Positions 7,952 to 16,032 are shown, counted from the first letter of the stretch. The stretch is DNA of 64,000 nt from CADEED01 sp963842515 (GCA_963842515.1 CAWJGO010000003.1:1-64000), one strand, 5' to 3'. Translations and numbers: made by a program. Notes: generated by a model not told the origin, from the sequence alone.

Positions 7952-8161
7952 CGCGCGAACCTTGACGACTTCGCTCTTCGAGGTGGGTTCCGGAACTGAC
8001 TGGCCTGCCTCGCGCAGCGCCTCGATGTGTAAGGTGATCGCTTCGCGAATGAGCTTCATGACTTCGCGACGTGTATCAGCCGCCGCGACGCAACCGGGAA
8101 GATCGGGAACGTACGCCCCGTAGCTCGACTTTCCCTTTTCAACTACAACGAGATATTCCAT
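7946..8161 (-). CDS. hicB: HicB family antitoxin
   Basis: 71 residues from the ATG at 8161. The sequence MEYLVVVEKGKSSYGAYVPD then LPGCVAAADTRREVMKLIREA is the HicB partial RNase-H-like domain that binds and neutralises HicA. There is no clear C-terminal DNA-binding domain, so autoregulation may be weak. It lies 10 bp downstream of hicA in the same cassette and stops in the attC-14 core. Upstream in-frame codons exist but overlap hicA. Confidence 0.9.
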   Translation of the reverse strand: MEYLVVVEKGKSSYGAYVPDLPGCVAAADTRREVMKLIREAITLHIEALREAGQSVPEPTSKSEVVKVRAA

Positions 8162-8171
8162 AACCCTGCCT

Positions 8172-8363
8172 CTAGTCCTTCTTGAGCCCCGAGCTCTTGA
8201 GAATGCTGTTGAGTGTACCCGGCGGAATGTCCACGCCAAGTTTTCCAGCAACCGTGACGGTTCCTGGCTTGGCGGGGTGCTGAAACTGGCGGTGACTGCC
8301 CTTGGTGCGGACGTGGCGCCACCCGTCTTGCTGCAGGATCCTGATGACTTCGCGGACCTTCAC
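8172..8363 (-). CDS. hicA: HicA family mRNA interferase toxin
   Basis: 63 residues: MKVREVIRILQQDGWRHVRT, then KGSHRQFQHP with the catalytic histidine in the GSHRQF motif, then GTVTVAGKLGVDIPPGTLNSIL. HicA adopts a double-stranded-RNA-binding fold and cleaves mRNA. It is paired with hicB in one cassette, the only two-gene cassette seen here. Confidence 0.93.
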   Translation of the reverse strand: MKVREVIRILQQDGWRHVRTKGSHRQFQHPAKPGTVTVAGKLGVDIPPGTLNSILKSSGLKKD

Positions 8364-8382
8364 GACTTGCGGATACCGAGCG

Positions 8383-8469
8383 GCCTAACGGTTGAGCTGA
8401 GCGGCGCGCACGCCGCGTATGAACTTGGCACTTTATCTATCACGTGTCCGCTCCAGCGATTTGTTAGAG
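8383..8469 (-). repeat. attC-15
   Basis: 87 bp; boxes GCCTAAC and GTTAGAG; interior one base short (cacgccgcgtatg). Confidence 0.92.
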
Positions 8470-8945
8470 GGCGTGCCCAGTGAACGGAGCGCACCGACCA
8501 GCGCGCTTGGGTTCTTAACGATAAGTCGCAATCTGTGTGGCTGATGCTCGGCGTCGTTGAACGAGACAAACACGGCATGATTATGACCTTCCTCGACCGA
8601 CGTCAGCGACTTAATAGGAACTCGATGCTCAAGATCGTAGGGATTCTCATGCATGAAAACATTAAATGGAAAGATGCTCTCGACGACGAGCTCGCGCCGT
8701 GTAACCCACACCATTAAGACGCGACTGGCGCCACCTATTCGAGTCATAAAGCTCCGCTCGGAGTTGCCCGAGGCGCCTGATTCCGCGAAAAGAGCATCCG
8801 TGGGGAGACTGGGACGGATGCTACGACCCTTCGCGCGGAGCACTGAAACACCGCGCCACATCCTGTGACCGATCGACGCAAGGGCGACCAGGAAGAAGAC
8901 CGGAAAGATCCACGGTTCAACAACCTCGAACAAAGCCTGCATCAC
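8433..8945 (-). CDS. Single-pass membrane protein with attC-encoded tail
   Basis: 170 residues from a GTG at 8945; the in-frame ATG follows immediately. One N-terminal hydrophobic helix (about 9-29) precedes a soluble region including VLMVWVTRRELVVESIFPFN and HRLRLIVKNPSALVGALRSLG, which suggests a PH-like beta-rich domain facing the cytoplasm. The end NKSLERTRDR is attC-15 sequence. The family is not recognised. Confidence 0.62.
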   Translation of the reverse strand: MMQALFEVVEPWIFPVFFLVALASIGHRMWRGVSVLRAKGRSIRPSLPTDALFAESGASGNSERSFMTRIGGASRVLMVWVTRRELVVESIFPFNVFMHENPYDLEHRVPIKSLTSVEEGHNHAVFVSFNDAEHQPHRLRLIVKNPSALVGALRSLGTPSNKSLERTRDR

Positions 8946-8948
8946 GCC

Positions 8949-9036
8949 CTCTAACGGTTGAGCTGAGCGGCGCGCACGTCGGTGTCTGAGCTTGGCACTT
9001 TATCCATCACGCGTCCGCTCCAGCGATTTGTTAGGC
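8949..9036 (-). repeat. attC-16
   Basis: Left box CTCTAAC; right box GTTAGGC. Confidence 0.92.
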
Positions 9037-9491
9037 CACCACCGCAACGCCGACCAAGATGCAATTGCGCCATACGCGGCCGACGCAAGCGTCAGAAAGC
9101 CGGCGGACACGGCGGCGTTTGCGTAGTTAATTTCAATTTGACCTGAAACCTGCACGGACACCATTGCGAAAGCAAGGAGGGCAGCGAGCGTCGACGCCAA
9201 TGCACCGGCGACAATTCGTGCTCCTACAGCGGCTCGTGCCGCCAACACGGCAACACCAGCAAGAGCTACGAACGCGACTGCAATGCGCATGACCACCTCA
9301 ATAGCCGAAGGATCGTGGTAATAGTGCGCAATTCCACATGCAGGGACTAAGCCGTCTGGGACGTCGGAAACGTCGGTGCATTCGAAGCTAGGAGCCGGAG
9401 TCACAAACACATCCCAGATCGCCACAAGAAACAGAAGCGCGGCCGCCACTACAGTTGCGAGTCCGAGTTGGATGATGGCCCGTGGCGCCAT
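9000..9491 (-). CDS. Membrane protein with attC-encoded tail
   Basis: 163 residues with an N-terminal helix (9-28), a periplasmic-looking loop holding two cysteines (FECTDVSD and PACGIAHYY) and three more hydrophobic stretches (67-88, 92-112 and 128-150). The C-terminus NKSLERTRDG comes from attC-16. Unknown function. Confidence 0.62.
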   Translation of the reverse strand: MAPRAIIQLGLATVVAAALLFLVAIWDVFVTPAPSFECTDVSDVPDGLVPACGIAHYYHDPSAIEVVMRIAVAFVALAGVAVLAARAAVGARIVAGALASTLAALLAFAMVSVQVSGQIEINYANAAVSAGFLTLASAAYGAIASWSALRWWPNKSLERTRDG

Positions 9492-9496
9492 GTGTG

Positions 9497-9584
9497 GCCT
9501 AACGGTTGAGTTGAGCGGCGCGCACGCCGTGGTATGAACTTGGCACTTTATCTCTCACGCGTCCGCTCCAGCGATTTGTTAGGG
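9497..9584 (-). repeat. attC-17
   Basis: Boxes GCCTAAC and GTTAGGG. Confidence 0.93.
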
Positions 9585-9585
9585 G

Positions 9586-10035
9586 TCACGCCCACGACAA
9601 TTGGTCCGGCTTTGCAACCGAAGGCACAGCCCCTGGCGGGCCCCCAAAGAACCAATTGATGTCAGTCAGGTTTGGGGTTGATGCTAGGAGAGCGTGAACT
9701 TCAGCGCAGATTGACTGGAGTTCAGCGTTGAAATCGCGGGGTTTACGCCCAAACGCCCGAGAGAGAAGACCCGGCTGGCCGAGCGGCGTTACTGCCAGCA
9801 ACCACATGACTTCCTCGGGGTTGAACACGCCGAAATAGACCTCGACTGGCTTGTCATTCAAGACCAAAGTGACCACCCAGCCTGAATCGCGCCAGTTGTC
9901 CATCGTTTGAACAGAGCCGAAGCGCTGGCGTAAGCGCGCCTCGAGCGCACGACCCAGCGACGCCCCGAGCGGGTGGTCGAATTCCGAGTCGGGCGCGAGT
10001 TCCCCTTTGAAGCTGACGTGCGGTATCCGTTCCAC
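9586..10035 (-). CDS. Hypothetical cytoplasmic protein
   Basis: 149 residues with no signal or membrane segment. It has a central beta-rich part (SGWVVTLVLNDKPVEVYFGVF) and a C-terminal helix ending in DINWFFGGPP. The family is not recognised; size and composition resemble immunity-type cassette proteins, which is only a suggestion. Confidence 0.6.
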   Translation of the reverse strand: MERIPHVSFKGELAPDSEFDHPLGASLGRALEARLRQRFGSVQTMDNWRDSGWVVTLVLNDKPVEVYFGVFNPEEVMWLLAVTPLGQPGLLSRAFGRKPRDFNAELQSICAEVHALLASTPNLTDINWFFGGPPGAVPSVAKPDQLSWA

Positions 10036-10041
10036 GCTTGA

Positions 10042-10129
10042 TCCTAACGGTTGAGCTCAGCGGCGCGCACGCCGGCGTATGAACTTGGCACGTTATCCCT
10101 CACGCGTCCGCTCCAGCGATTTGTTAGGC
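10042..10129 (-). repeat. attC-18
   Basis: Left box TCCTAAC; right box GTTAGGC; interior ggcacgttatccc. Confidence 0.92.
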
Positions 10130-10137
10130 GTCAGTCC

Positions 10138-10659
10138 TCAAGGCTCGATGACGATTGGCGTTCCATCTGGCACGACCTGCCAGATCTCCTCGATCTCACG
10201 ATTTGTAACTGCAACGCACCCGTCCGTCCAGTCAACGACGGTATGAAGGCGGCCGACAACTCCTAAGCCATTCCTGATGCCGTGAACCATGATAAGACCG
10301 CCCGGACTTGTACCTAGTGCCCGTGCGGCCTGAGCGTCGGTCGGAGATGGATAGGAAATATGAAGCGCACGGTGAAACGAACTGTTTACTTTACGATAAT
10401 CCAGTACGTATCTGCCCTCTGGTGTGCGGCCGTCCCCCTCCCGCTGTTTGGGACCTTGAGGGTCCCTCCCAAGCGACACACGATAGGAACGCACGAGTTC
10501 TCTTCCGAGAAAGAGCTCCAGTGTGCGAGCCGCCTTTTTCACAACAACGAGATCGGCGCGTGCGCTCTCCGGCAAAGGCGGAACGGATTGGTGCGCCCAC
10601 AGAAGGATTCCCACGAACGTGAGCGCAAGGGAGCCGGCGACGATGGCACCACGCTTCAC
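10138..10659 (-). CDS. L,D-transpeptidase (YkuD domain)
   Basis: 173 residues from a GTG that follows the attC-19 core (AGG five bases upstream). An N-terminal membrane anchor or signal (5-22) precedes a YkuD domain: DLVVVKKAARTLELF, GDGRTPEGRYVLDY, IMVHGIRNG, and the catalytic segment DWTDGCVAVTNREIEEIW with the active-site cysteine in DGC. Such enzymes crosslink peptidoglycan or attach proteins to it in the periplasm. At least one cassette therefore carries a cell-envelope enzyme. Confidence 0.9.
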   Translation of the reverse strand: MKRGAIVAGSLALTFVGILLWAHQSVPPLPESARADLVVVKKAARTLELFLGRELVRSYRVSLGRDPQGPKQREGDGRTPEGRYVLDYRKVNSSFHRALHISYPSPTDAQAARALGTSPGGLIMVHGIRNGLGVVGRLHTVVDWTDGCVAVTNREIEEIWQVVPDGTPIVIEP

Positions 10660-10663
10660 TGGC

Positions 10664-10751
10664 GCCTAACAGTTGAGCTGAGCGGTGCGCGCGCCGGTGT
10701 ATGAGCTTGGCACTTTATCTTTCACGCGTCCGCTCCAGCGAATTGTTAGGC
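10664..10751 (-). repeat. attC-19
   Basis: Boxes GCCTAAC and GTTAGGC; interior acagttgagctgagcggtgcg. Confidence 0.94.
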
Positions 10752-11210
10752 ATCATCCGGCGACACGCTCAAAGTCCAGTCCGTGTCGTCGTGAAAGGAG
10801 TCAACGATCAAGACCACCCCACTTAGTCTTACGAACTCTCTCACTTCTTCGTTGTTCGCGCGGATTAGGTCTGGCACCGACTGGAGCGGCTTATCTGCTA
10901 CGTAGAGCTGCCAGTTGCCCATGAACAGCCAAGCCAGCAGACTTTCTCCACTCGTGCCCGCAGGCACTCGCCAAATACCTCGTCCAATGATTTGCGATAG
11001 CCCCAGCGGCCCTTGCTCGGGTGGGTCCTCGGCCTCATCGTAATGCACGAACGGAGAGCACTGCTGGCAAATCGATTGCAGGAGCGCCGCCTTTAGGCTT
11101 TCAATTTCTTCTCCCCTGCCCTTGATCCGCCACACGCCAGAGTCATGCGTGACGCCGCGATCCATCCGACTGGCGAGAAGGGCTCTGACTGATGCTGCGC
11201 TGGGGTGCAT
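10746..11210 (-). CDS. Hypothetical cytoplasmic protein
   Basis: 154 residues, soluble. A cysteine pair (SICQQCSP) sits near residue 48. The C-terminal half (LLAWLFMGNWQLYVADKPL, VLIVDSFHDDTDW) looks alpha/beta. The stop TAA is in the attC-19 core. Not recognised. Confidence 0.6.
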   Translation of the reverse strand: MHPSAASVRALLASRMDRGVTHDSGVWRIKGRGEEIESLKAALLQSICQQCSPFVHYDEAEDPPEQGPLGLSQIIGRGIWRVPAGTSGESLLAWLFMGNWQLYVADKPLQSVPDLIRANNEEVREFVRLSGVVLIVDSFHDDTDWTLSVSPDDA

Positions 11211-11213
11211 GAC

Positions 11214-11301
11214 GCCTAGCGGTTGAGCTGAGCGGCGCGCACGCCGACGTGTCGGCTTGGCACTTTATCTTCCACGCGTCCGCTCCAGCGAATTGTTAGA
11301 C
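11214..11301 (-). repeat. attC-20
   Basis: Left box GCCTAGC; right box GTTAGAC. Confidence 0.9.
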
Positions 11302-11322
11302 CGCATTACCCGCCCGTCCTGG

Positions 11323-11604
11323 CTAAGAGCCACGTGGTGCCGAGATAGAGAAAGCCCATGGTGCCCCTGCCACGATTGGAGTCACACCAGATCGAACCCG
11401 ATGCGACGCGATTGCCGCCAACGCGGACAGAAGAATTCCAGCACCTAGCCATGTGAGCGTGGTGGGCCGGATTCACCCCAAGCCGCGCCTATCTATCCCA
11501 ACAAATATGATTCCAAGCATGCAAAGTATCGTCGCGAGTGATTGCGCGCCTTGAACGAAGTGCGGACGGTTGAAGAAGGTGGCTGTGCGCCTAGTGTCGT
11601 TCAT
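11323..11604 (-). pseudogene. Small membrane protein interrupted by an in-frame TGA
   Basis: From the ATG at 11604 the frame encodes 43 residues with one hydrophobic segment (SLATILCMLGIIFVGID). It meets TGA at 11473-11475, then continues in the same frame for 49 more residues with a second hydrophobic segment (WLGAGILLSALAAIA) to a TAG at 11323. The uninterrupted product would be a two-helix protein of about 93 residues. A point nonsense mutation, a sequencing error or two tiny genes are all possible. Confidence 0.5.
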
Positions 11605-11607
11605 GCG

Positions 11608-11695
11608 GTCTAACGGTTGAGCTGAGCGGCGCGCGCGCCGATGTATGAGTTTGGCATTTTATCTATCACGCGTCCGCTCCAACGAGTTGTTAGGC
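11608..11695 (-). repeat. attC-21
   Basis: Boxes GTCTAAC and GTTAGGC. Confidence 0.94.
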
Positions 11696-11702
11696 CTACC
11701 GG

Positions 11703-11984
11703 TCACCAGAAAGAACCAAAGAAGTAGGTCGCGAACCCGATGGCTAGCACCAGCCCTACTCCACCCAGTGCTTCACGCTTCCATCCAATTAGAACATCCC
11801 TCAGTCTTCCGGCGGCCCACCCGAAAAGAACAGCAAATGCGGCCGCCGATGCAAAGGCTATCGTCATAGTCTCGGCTTCATCGAAATCGCGAAAGTCCAC
11901 GACGCCTGTGACCAGCAGCAAACCGACCGAGAAGCCGACGAACACTCCGACTATTGCGAAAGTACAGGTGACGAGCTTAGACAT
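11703..11984 (-). CDS. Small three-helix membrane protein
   Basis: 93 residues with three hydrophobic segments (5-28, 41-60 and 71-89) and an acidic loop DFRDFDEAE between the first two. The ATG is three bases past the attC-22 core. Not recognised. Confidence 0.62.
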   Translation of the reverse strand: MSKLVTCTFAIVGVFVGFSVGLLLVTGVVDFRDFDEAETMTIAFASAAAFAVLFGWAAGRLRDVLIGWKREALGGVGLVLAIGFATYFFGSFW

Positions 11985-11986
11985 CG

Positions 11987-12074
11987 GCCTAACGGTTGAG
12001 CTGAGCGGCGCGCGCGCCGATTTGTGAACTTGGCACTCTATCCCTCACGCGTCCGCTCAAGCGATTTGTTAGGC
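11987..12074 (-). repeat. attC-22
   Basis: Boxes GCCTAAC and GTTAGGC; interior cactctatccctc. Confidence 0.94.
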
Positions 12075-12670
12075 GGCGGCGACTCTGTCTTGCGAGAGGA
12101 AAAATAGTGATTCTCTCCTTCGTCAACATAGCTCTCCGTCAGCGTCAGCCCTGCCCGATGAAGGGCAAGGGCGTACTCGTCTGTTCCCAAGGAGACGGAC
12201 TTCTGCCCTGTCAGCAGGTCCAGCCATTCACACCTCTGGTATGGCGCGGTAAAAAGGAATTTGCCGTCCGTCGCAAGCGCATTACCAACTTTGGTGATGA
12301 CGGCCCGCTGCAGGTCTTCCGGTAGTAGGAATATCAAGCCGACTGCCAGTATTCCATCGAATCTTCTCTCAAAAAAGGCCGAGTCCTCGACCGCCTCAAA
12401 GGCCCAAAGCGCATTCGGAAGCTGACGATGAAACTCGGCAATCAACGTCGGGGAGGCGTCGATACCGGCGACGAAGAACCCGAGTTTCCCCAGTTCAAAC
12501 GCTATAGGGACGCCAGACCCGCAACCAAGGTCTAGCACGCTTGCGCCTCGAGGAAGTTGCTTCGCCCAATTCTGGATCGTCCCCACGCCGATGCTTGACT
12601 CTCGCCGGAGCGCTGCAAACTCGTCGGCAATGGATTCGTACCCGTTGGAGCGATCTACACGCGTAGCCAT
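12038..12670 (-). CDS. Class I SAM-dependent methyltransferase with attC-encoded tail
   Basis: 210 residues. A Rossmann-type SAM-binding motif VLDLGCGSGVPIAFEL lies near residue 45, followed by acidic motif II (VAGIDASPTLIAEF), a motif IV region (FDGILAVGLIFLLPEDLQ) and a later strand GKFLFTAPYQ. The methyl acceptor is unknown. The C-terminus PNKSLERTREG is encoded by attC-22, replacing whatever natural end the protein had. Confidence 0.87.
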   Translation of the reverse strand: MATRVDRSNGYESIADEFAALRRESSIGVGTIQNWAKQLPRGASVLDLGCGSGVPIAFELGKLGFFVAGIDASPTLIAEFHRQLPNALWAFEAVEDSAFFERRFDGILAVGLIFLLPEDLQRAVITKVGNALATDGKFLFTAPYQRCEWLDLLTGQKSVSLGTDEYALALHRAGLTLTESYVDEGENHYFSSRKTESPPPNKSLERTREG

Positions 12671-12683
12671 GTGATGCTTAGCG

Positions 12684-12771
12684 GCCTAACGGTTGAGCTG
12701 AGCGGCGCGCACGCCGATGTATGAGCTTGGCACTTTATCCCTCACGCGTCCGCTCCAGCGAATGGTTAGGC
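12684..12771 (-). repeat. attC-23
   Basis: Boxes GCCTAAC and GTTAGGC; right half reads cgaatggttagg. Confidence 0.93.
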
Positions 12772-13169
12772 CGCATCTCGCGATGGCAGCAAGCCCAGAA
12801 TGCGCCACCGCCCACTGCCCCGATAAGGCCGAATTCCACATACAGGATAGGGAAGAGTGTACGCCGATCGTCGGCAAGTATCGGAATATGGGTTAAGGCG
12901 TAGTGCAAGGACGCGACAACAAGCAATCCTACAATCGTCCCGATTGCCACGACCATCCATCCGCGAGCGAAGTGCCATCGCTTTGCGAAGTAGCGGAATG
13001 GAATGGCAAGGCTAACGATAACCATGAAAGCCACGATGTATACGGCAATCGCCGCGACCAAGGTGGACGACCAAGTATTAAAACCATGTCGCAAGTTAAT
13101 AAAGCCCGCGACAAGAAAACCGCAGGTGACAACTAAGGAGGCGAAGAGGCAAGCGGCGGTCGTGCTCAT
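12735..13169 (-). CDS. Four-helix membrane protein with attC-encoded tail
   Basis: 144 residues with four hydrophobic segments (4-24, 35-60, 70-88 and 107-125). The ATG is four bases past the attC-24 core and the end NHSLERTREG is attC-23 sequence. Not recognised. Confidence 0.62.
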   Translation of the reverse strand: MSTTAACLFASLVVTCGFLVAGFINLRHGFNTWSSTLVAAIAVYIVAFMVIVSLAIPFRYFAKRWHFARGWMVVAIGTIVGLLVVASLHYALTHIPILADDRRTLFPILYVEFGLIGAVGGGAFWACCHREMRPNHSLERTREG

Positions 13170-13172
13170 GCG

Positions 13173-13260
13173 GCCTAACGGTTGAGCTGAGCGGCGCGCA
13201 CGCCGGCGTATGAGCTTGGCACTTTATCGTTCACGCGTCCGCTCCAGCGATTTGTTAGCC
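13173..13260 (-). repeat. attC-24
   Basis: Boxes GCCTAAC and GTTAGCC. Confidence 0.93.
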
Positions 13261-13610
13261 GGCAAGCCCGCTAGTAGATCCACCGTCCTCGCCTGCTCCT
13301 CAGGAGTCGGGACGGGCGGCGCCCCGAACAGAAGTGACACATTGGCCTTGGTGAGTCCGCCAGGCACTGGTGTGTCAAACGAAGCTACAACATGTTCACC
13401 GAGTAAGATTTTTAAGGTACTTCCAGGCCACCCATAAACGGCCGTGGCTTCCGATGACCCTTCAATTTCTAGTTCACCTGGGCTGTCTGACAATGCCCAT
13501 AAATCGATTGTCGAACCTGGCGGGAACGAAATGCCCTCGGCCCATGGCTCGATCCACAGATGGAGCGCTTGGTCAGCCGGAGCTTGCAGCGTAAGTCGGT
13601 GCTCGTGCAT
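13224..13610 (-). CDS. Hypothetical protein with attC-encoded tail
   Basis: 128 residues from the ATG at 13610; an in-frame TTG at 13628 lies inside attC-25 and is less likely. It is soluble and beta-rich (HEHRLTLQAPADQALHLWIE, STLKILLGEHVVASFDTP) with several prolines, and ends PANKSLERTRER from attC-24. Not recognised. Confidence 0.6.
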   Translation of the reverse strand: MHEHRLTLQAPADQALHLWIEPWAEGISFPPGSTIDLWALSDSPGELEIEGSSEATAVYGWPGSTLKILLGEHVVASFDTPVPGGLTKANVSLLFGAPPVPTPEEQARTVDLLAGLPANKSLERTRER

Positions 13611-13619
13611 TGCCTTGCC

Positions 13620-13707
13620 GCCTAACACTTGAACTGAGCGGCGCGCGCGCCGATGTATGAGCTTGGCACTTTATCCCTCAAGCGTCCGCTCGAACGATTT
13701 GTCAGTT
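13620..13707 (-). repeat. attC-25 (degenerate right box)
   Basis: Left box GCCTAAC; right box GTCAGTT; interior cacttgaactgagcgg. Possibly inactive on one side. Confidence 0.85.
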
Positions 13708-14043
13708 GGCATCTCGGGGGAACCGCGCTCGAAGTTCGGCGAGCGATCCGACATGTGCATTCGGTACCAAAGTTGAAGCCTCGAAAAGGGCCAGCCAGAT
13801 GGGGTCGACATCCGAATCCTGCGCGGACTCCCGCACAAGCTCAAACCGCTTCGCGCCAGGCAGCAGGCCCATTAGGCGGCGGGGCTCGCTAGTTGTGACT
13901 GGCTTAAGCCAGATACCGTCTGAGTCATAGAAAACAATGACTTCGGATTCTACGTCTTCTGGGTAAGGCGCCCACTCCCGCATCGCGTGCGCAAGGTCAT
14001 CAAAGACACGCACCTCTCCGCCTTCTACAAAGCCAAAGATCAC
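13702..14043 (-). CDS. Hypothetical cytoplasmic protein
   Basis: 113 residues: acidic and soluble, with VEGGEVRVFDDLAHAMREWA, VIVFYDSDGIWLKPVTT and a C-terminal helical part. Its TGA stop is created by the degenerate core of attC-25. Not recognised. Confidence 0.6.
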   Translation of the reverse strand: MIFGFVEGGEVRVFDDLAHAMREWAPYPEDVESEVIVFYDSDGIWLKPVTTSEPRRLMGLLPGAKRFELVRESAQDSDVDPIWLALFEASTLVPNAHVGSLAELRARFPRDAN

Positions 14044-14051
14044 TGCCTGCC

Positions 14052-14139
14052 ACCTAACGGTTGAGCTGAGCGGCGCGCGCGGCGACGTGAGAGCTTGGCA
14101 CTTTATCCCTCACGCGTCCGCTCGAGCGAGTTGTTAGGC
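14052..14139 (-). repeat. attC-26
   Basis: Boxes ACCTAAC and GTTAGGC; carries the minority variant gctcgagcgag near the right box. Confidence 0.94.
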
Positions 14140-14166
14140 GCCCCACGCGCCCGGCACACCTGTTCA

Positions 14167-14622
14167 TCAACCGTCAACAGAAACTCCCACCGGCTTCCCA
14201 TCCTCAAAGTAGCAAGTGAACATGTGTCCCACTTCAATGGAATCGAACTGCAGCTCCCACTTGTTCTTGTCATCGCCATTAACGGGAATCGAAAGCCCCG
14301 CGAATGTGAACGCACTTTTCCATTCACTTGGGAGGGGCTTCTTCACCCACTCTTGGTATCTCGGCGCGATAGCCGGCGATGCTCTCGCAAAGGCAGTTGT
14401 TAGATTGCTCGTAATTTCTCGATAGAACCGCTCCTGCTCGGGAGTCGGTTCTTCTCCATCTGCAGTTTCGATGCCCACGCCAATGACTTCCCCATTCAAT
14501 TCAGGTTCAGCCTCCCAGTAGGCCCCAGATTTGGTCTCCATCAAGGTCATCTTCCCAAACACCGGGTGATCGATTGAACGTAGAGCCGGTCCGAACCAGA
14601 GACGCTTGAGGAATGCTTTCAT
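14167..14622 (-). CDS. Hypothetical cytoplasmic protein
   Basis: 151 residues. It has FGKMTLMETKSGAYWEAEPEL in the first third, a charged helix (TPEQERFYREITSNL) and a beta-rich end (KNKWELQFDSIEVGHMFTCY). It resembles the general style of small immunity-type proteins but no family is recognised. Confidence 0.6.
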   Translation of the reverse strand: MKAFLKRLWFGPALRSIDHPVFGKMTLMETKSGAYWEAEPELNGEVIGVGIETADGEEPTPEQERFYREITSNLTTAFARASPAIAPRYQEWVKKPLPSEWKSAFTFAGLSIPVNGDDKNKWELQFDSIEVGHMFTCYFEDGKPVGVSVDG

Positions 14623-14627
14623 GGGGC

Positions 14628-14715
14628 GCCTACCGGTTGAGCTGAGCGGCGCGCGCGCCCACGTATGAGCTTGGCACTTTATCTGTCACGCGTCCGCTCC
14701 AGCGATTTGTTAGGT
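14628..14715 (-). repeat. attC-27
   Basis: Left box GCCTACC deviates from RYYYAAC; right box GTTAGGT. Confidence 0.9.
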
Positions 14716-14750
14716 GGCGCAGCGGCCGCGACGGGCATGACTTGCTTCTC

Positions 14751-15029
14751 TTAAGAGACACGATCCACCATTAGATTATCGCTGTGCTTAGAAAGCTCGT
14801 AGATCACTACGCCGAGCACCCTTTCAAATAGCGGGCCCTCGGCCGGGCCGGTCACGGAGACGTAGGTACCGTCATCGTCGCGGAGTTGTACCGCCACTGG
14901 ACCGCTGTCGGAACGAAGGGTAACCGAGTACTCATGCCCTTCAACGAACTCAGGCCAGGCACGCATGGCAGACGCCAAGTCAGTAGGGAGCGAGAAGTAG
15001 GAAATGATGTGGACTTCGCGTTGACCCAT
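14751..15029 (-). CDS. Hypothetical cytoplasmic protein
   Basis: 92 residues from the ATG at 15029 (MGQREVHIISYFSLP), chosen over an upstream in-frame codon inside attC-28. It is beta-rich and soluble (YSVTLRSDSGPVAVQLRDDD). Not recognised. Confidence 0.58.
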   Translation of the reverse strand: MGQREVHIISYFSLPTDLASAMRAWPEFVEGHEYSVTLRSDSGPVAVQLRDDDGTYVSVTGPAEGPLFERVLGVVIYELSKHSDNLMVDRVS

Positions 15030-15035
15030 CGCGCC

Positions 15036-15123
15036 ACCTAACGGTTGAGCTGAGCGGCGCGCGCGCCGATGCAAGGGCTTGGCACTTTATTCATCACGCG
15101 TCCGCTCCAGCGATTTGTTAGGC
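15036..15123 (-). repeat. attC-28
   Basis: Boxes ACCTAAC and GTTAGGC. Confidence 0.94.
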
Positions 15124-15545
15124 GGCCAAGCGAGAGGCGCGAAGACCTCTAGCGACGTCGTTGCGTTTCTCACTGCGGCGGCAAGTTCCTCTGGCGCGTT
15201 TTCGGCACCCAGCCATATGCCGGTAGGGTCATCCAATAGCGCTGCCCCTACAAGGCTCTTGAATCCATCCAGGGTCAGACTGTCGTAACTCAGGGGCCGC
15301 AAGGTTAGGACCACAGGGCGATTCAAGAGCCGATCCAGTAAGCCGACAAAGGGTGCTTCCGCCGCCAGCTGCCAGCGCGAAAGCTGGCTGTCCACAATGG
15401 AAAACGGTGGTTGAAAGAATCCAGACTTGAGTTGGGACGGAGTAGTGGTACGCAGCGCGGCCTCAGAGTGAAGATAGGCGCAGGACCTTCCGCCAAAGGC
15501 AAATGCCATGGAGGGGTAGACGGGTTGGAGTGGCGCAATGCTCAA
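15087..15545 (-). CDS. Hypothetical protein with attC-encoded tail
   Basis: 152 residues with no membrane segment. Helical and beta stretches include QLSRWQLAAEAPFVGLLDRL and RPVVLTLRPLSYDSLTLDG. It ends PNKSLERTRDE from attC-28. Not recognised. Confidence 0.6.
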   Translation of the reverse strand: MSIAPLQPVYPSMAFAFGGRSCAYLHSEAALRTTTPSQLKSGFFQPPFSIVDSQLSRWQLAAEAPFVGLLDRLLNRPVVLTLRPLSYDSLTLDGFKSLVGAALLDDPTGIWLGAENAPEELAAAVRNATTSLEVFAPLAWPPNKSLERTRDE

Positions 15546-15551
15546 CAGGCC

Positions 15552-15639
15552 GCCTAACGGTTGAGCTGAGCGGCGCGCGCGCCGACGTTTGATCTTGGCA
15601 CTTTATCTATCACGCGTCCGCTCCAGCGAAGTGTTAGAC
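15552..15639 (-). repeat. attC-29
   Basis: Boxes GCCTAAC and GTTAGAC. Confidence 0.94.
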
Positions 15640-15648
15640 GTCGTGGCA

Positions 15649-16029
15649 CTAGTCTATGCAGAAGGCCTGTAGTGTGGGTCCCGCGACCCACGATCCTTCA
15701 GTCTTCGTGAAGGTAACCGTAGTCAGTTCGCTGCCATAGCAGGAAAGGCGGCTTGACGGATTGTAGATGCAGGCCTGCCAATTGCCACTCGAATCTCGCA
15801 GCCATGCCTCCAACTGAAGATTCGACGGGATGAAGTGCTCCTGCACAGGCCGCCCGCTGCGGGGGTCGGGTAACCCCAGAAGGAATTCCCGCTCTGGCGG
15901 CGCTGGAACTTCGTGCCAAACGTTGGGTGGAAGATCGCAGCTCTCATTCGCACTGAACTGGGTGGGCTTCGTAGCGCACCCAACGAGAGTGAGAGTTGCG
16001 ACGATGGAAAGAGCTCGTACGTCTATCAT
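15649..16029 (-). CDS. Small lipoprotein
   Basis: 126 residues with a signal segment ending LVGCATKP, a lipobox with Cys at about residue 18. Four further cysteines (ESCDLP, QACIY, LSCYG and the C-terminal FCID) could form periplasmic disulfides. Unknown function. Confidence 0.7.
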   Translation of the reverse strand: MIDVRALSIVATLTLVGCATKPTQFSANESCDLPPNVWHEVPAPPEREFLLGLPDPRSGRPVQEHFIPSNLQLEAWLRDSSGNWQACIYNPSSRLSCYGSELTTVTFTKTEGSWVAGPTLQAFCID

Positions 16030-16032
16030 GAC

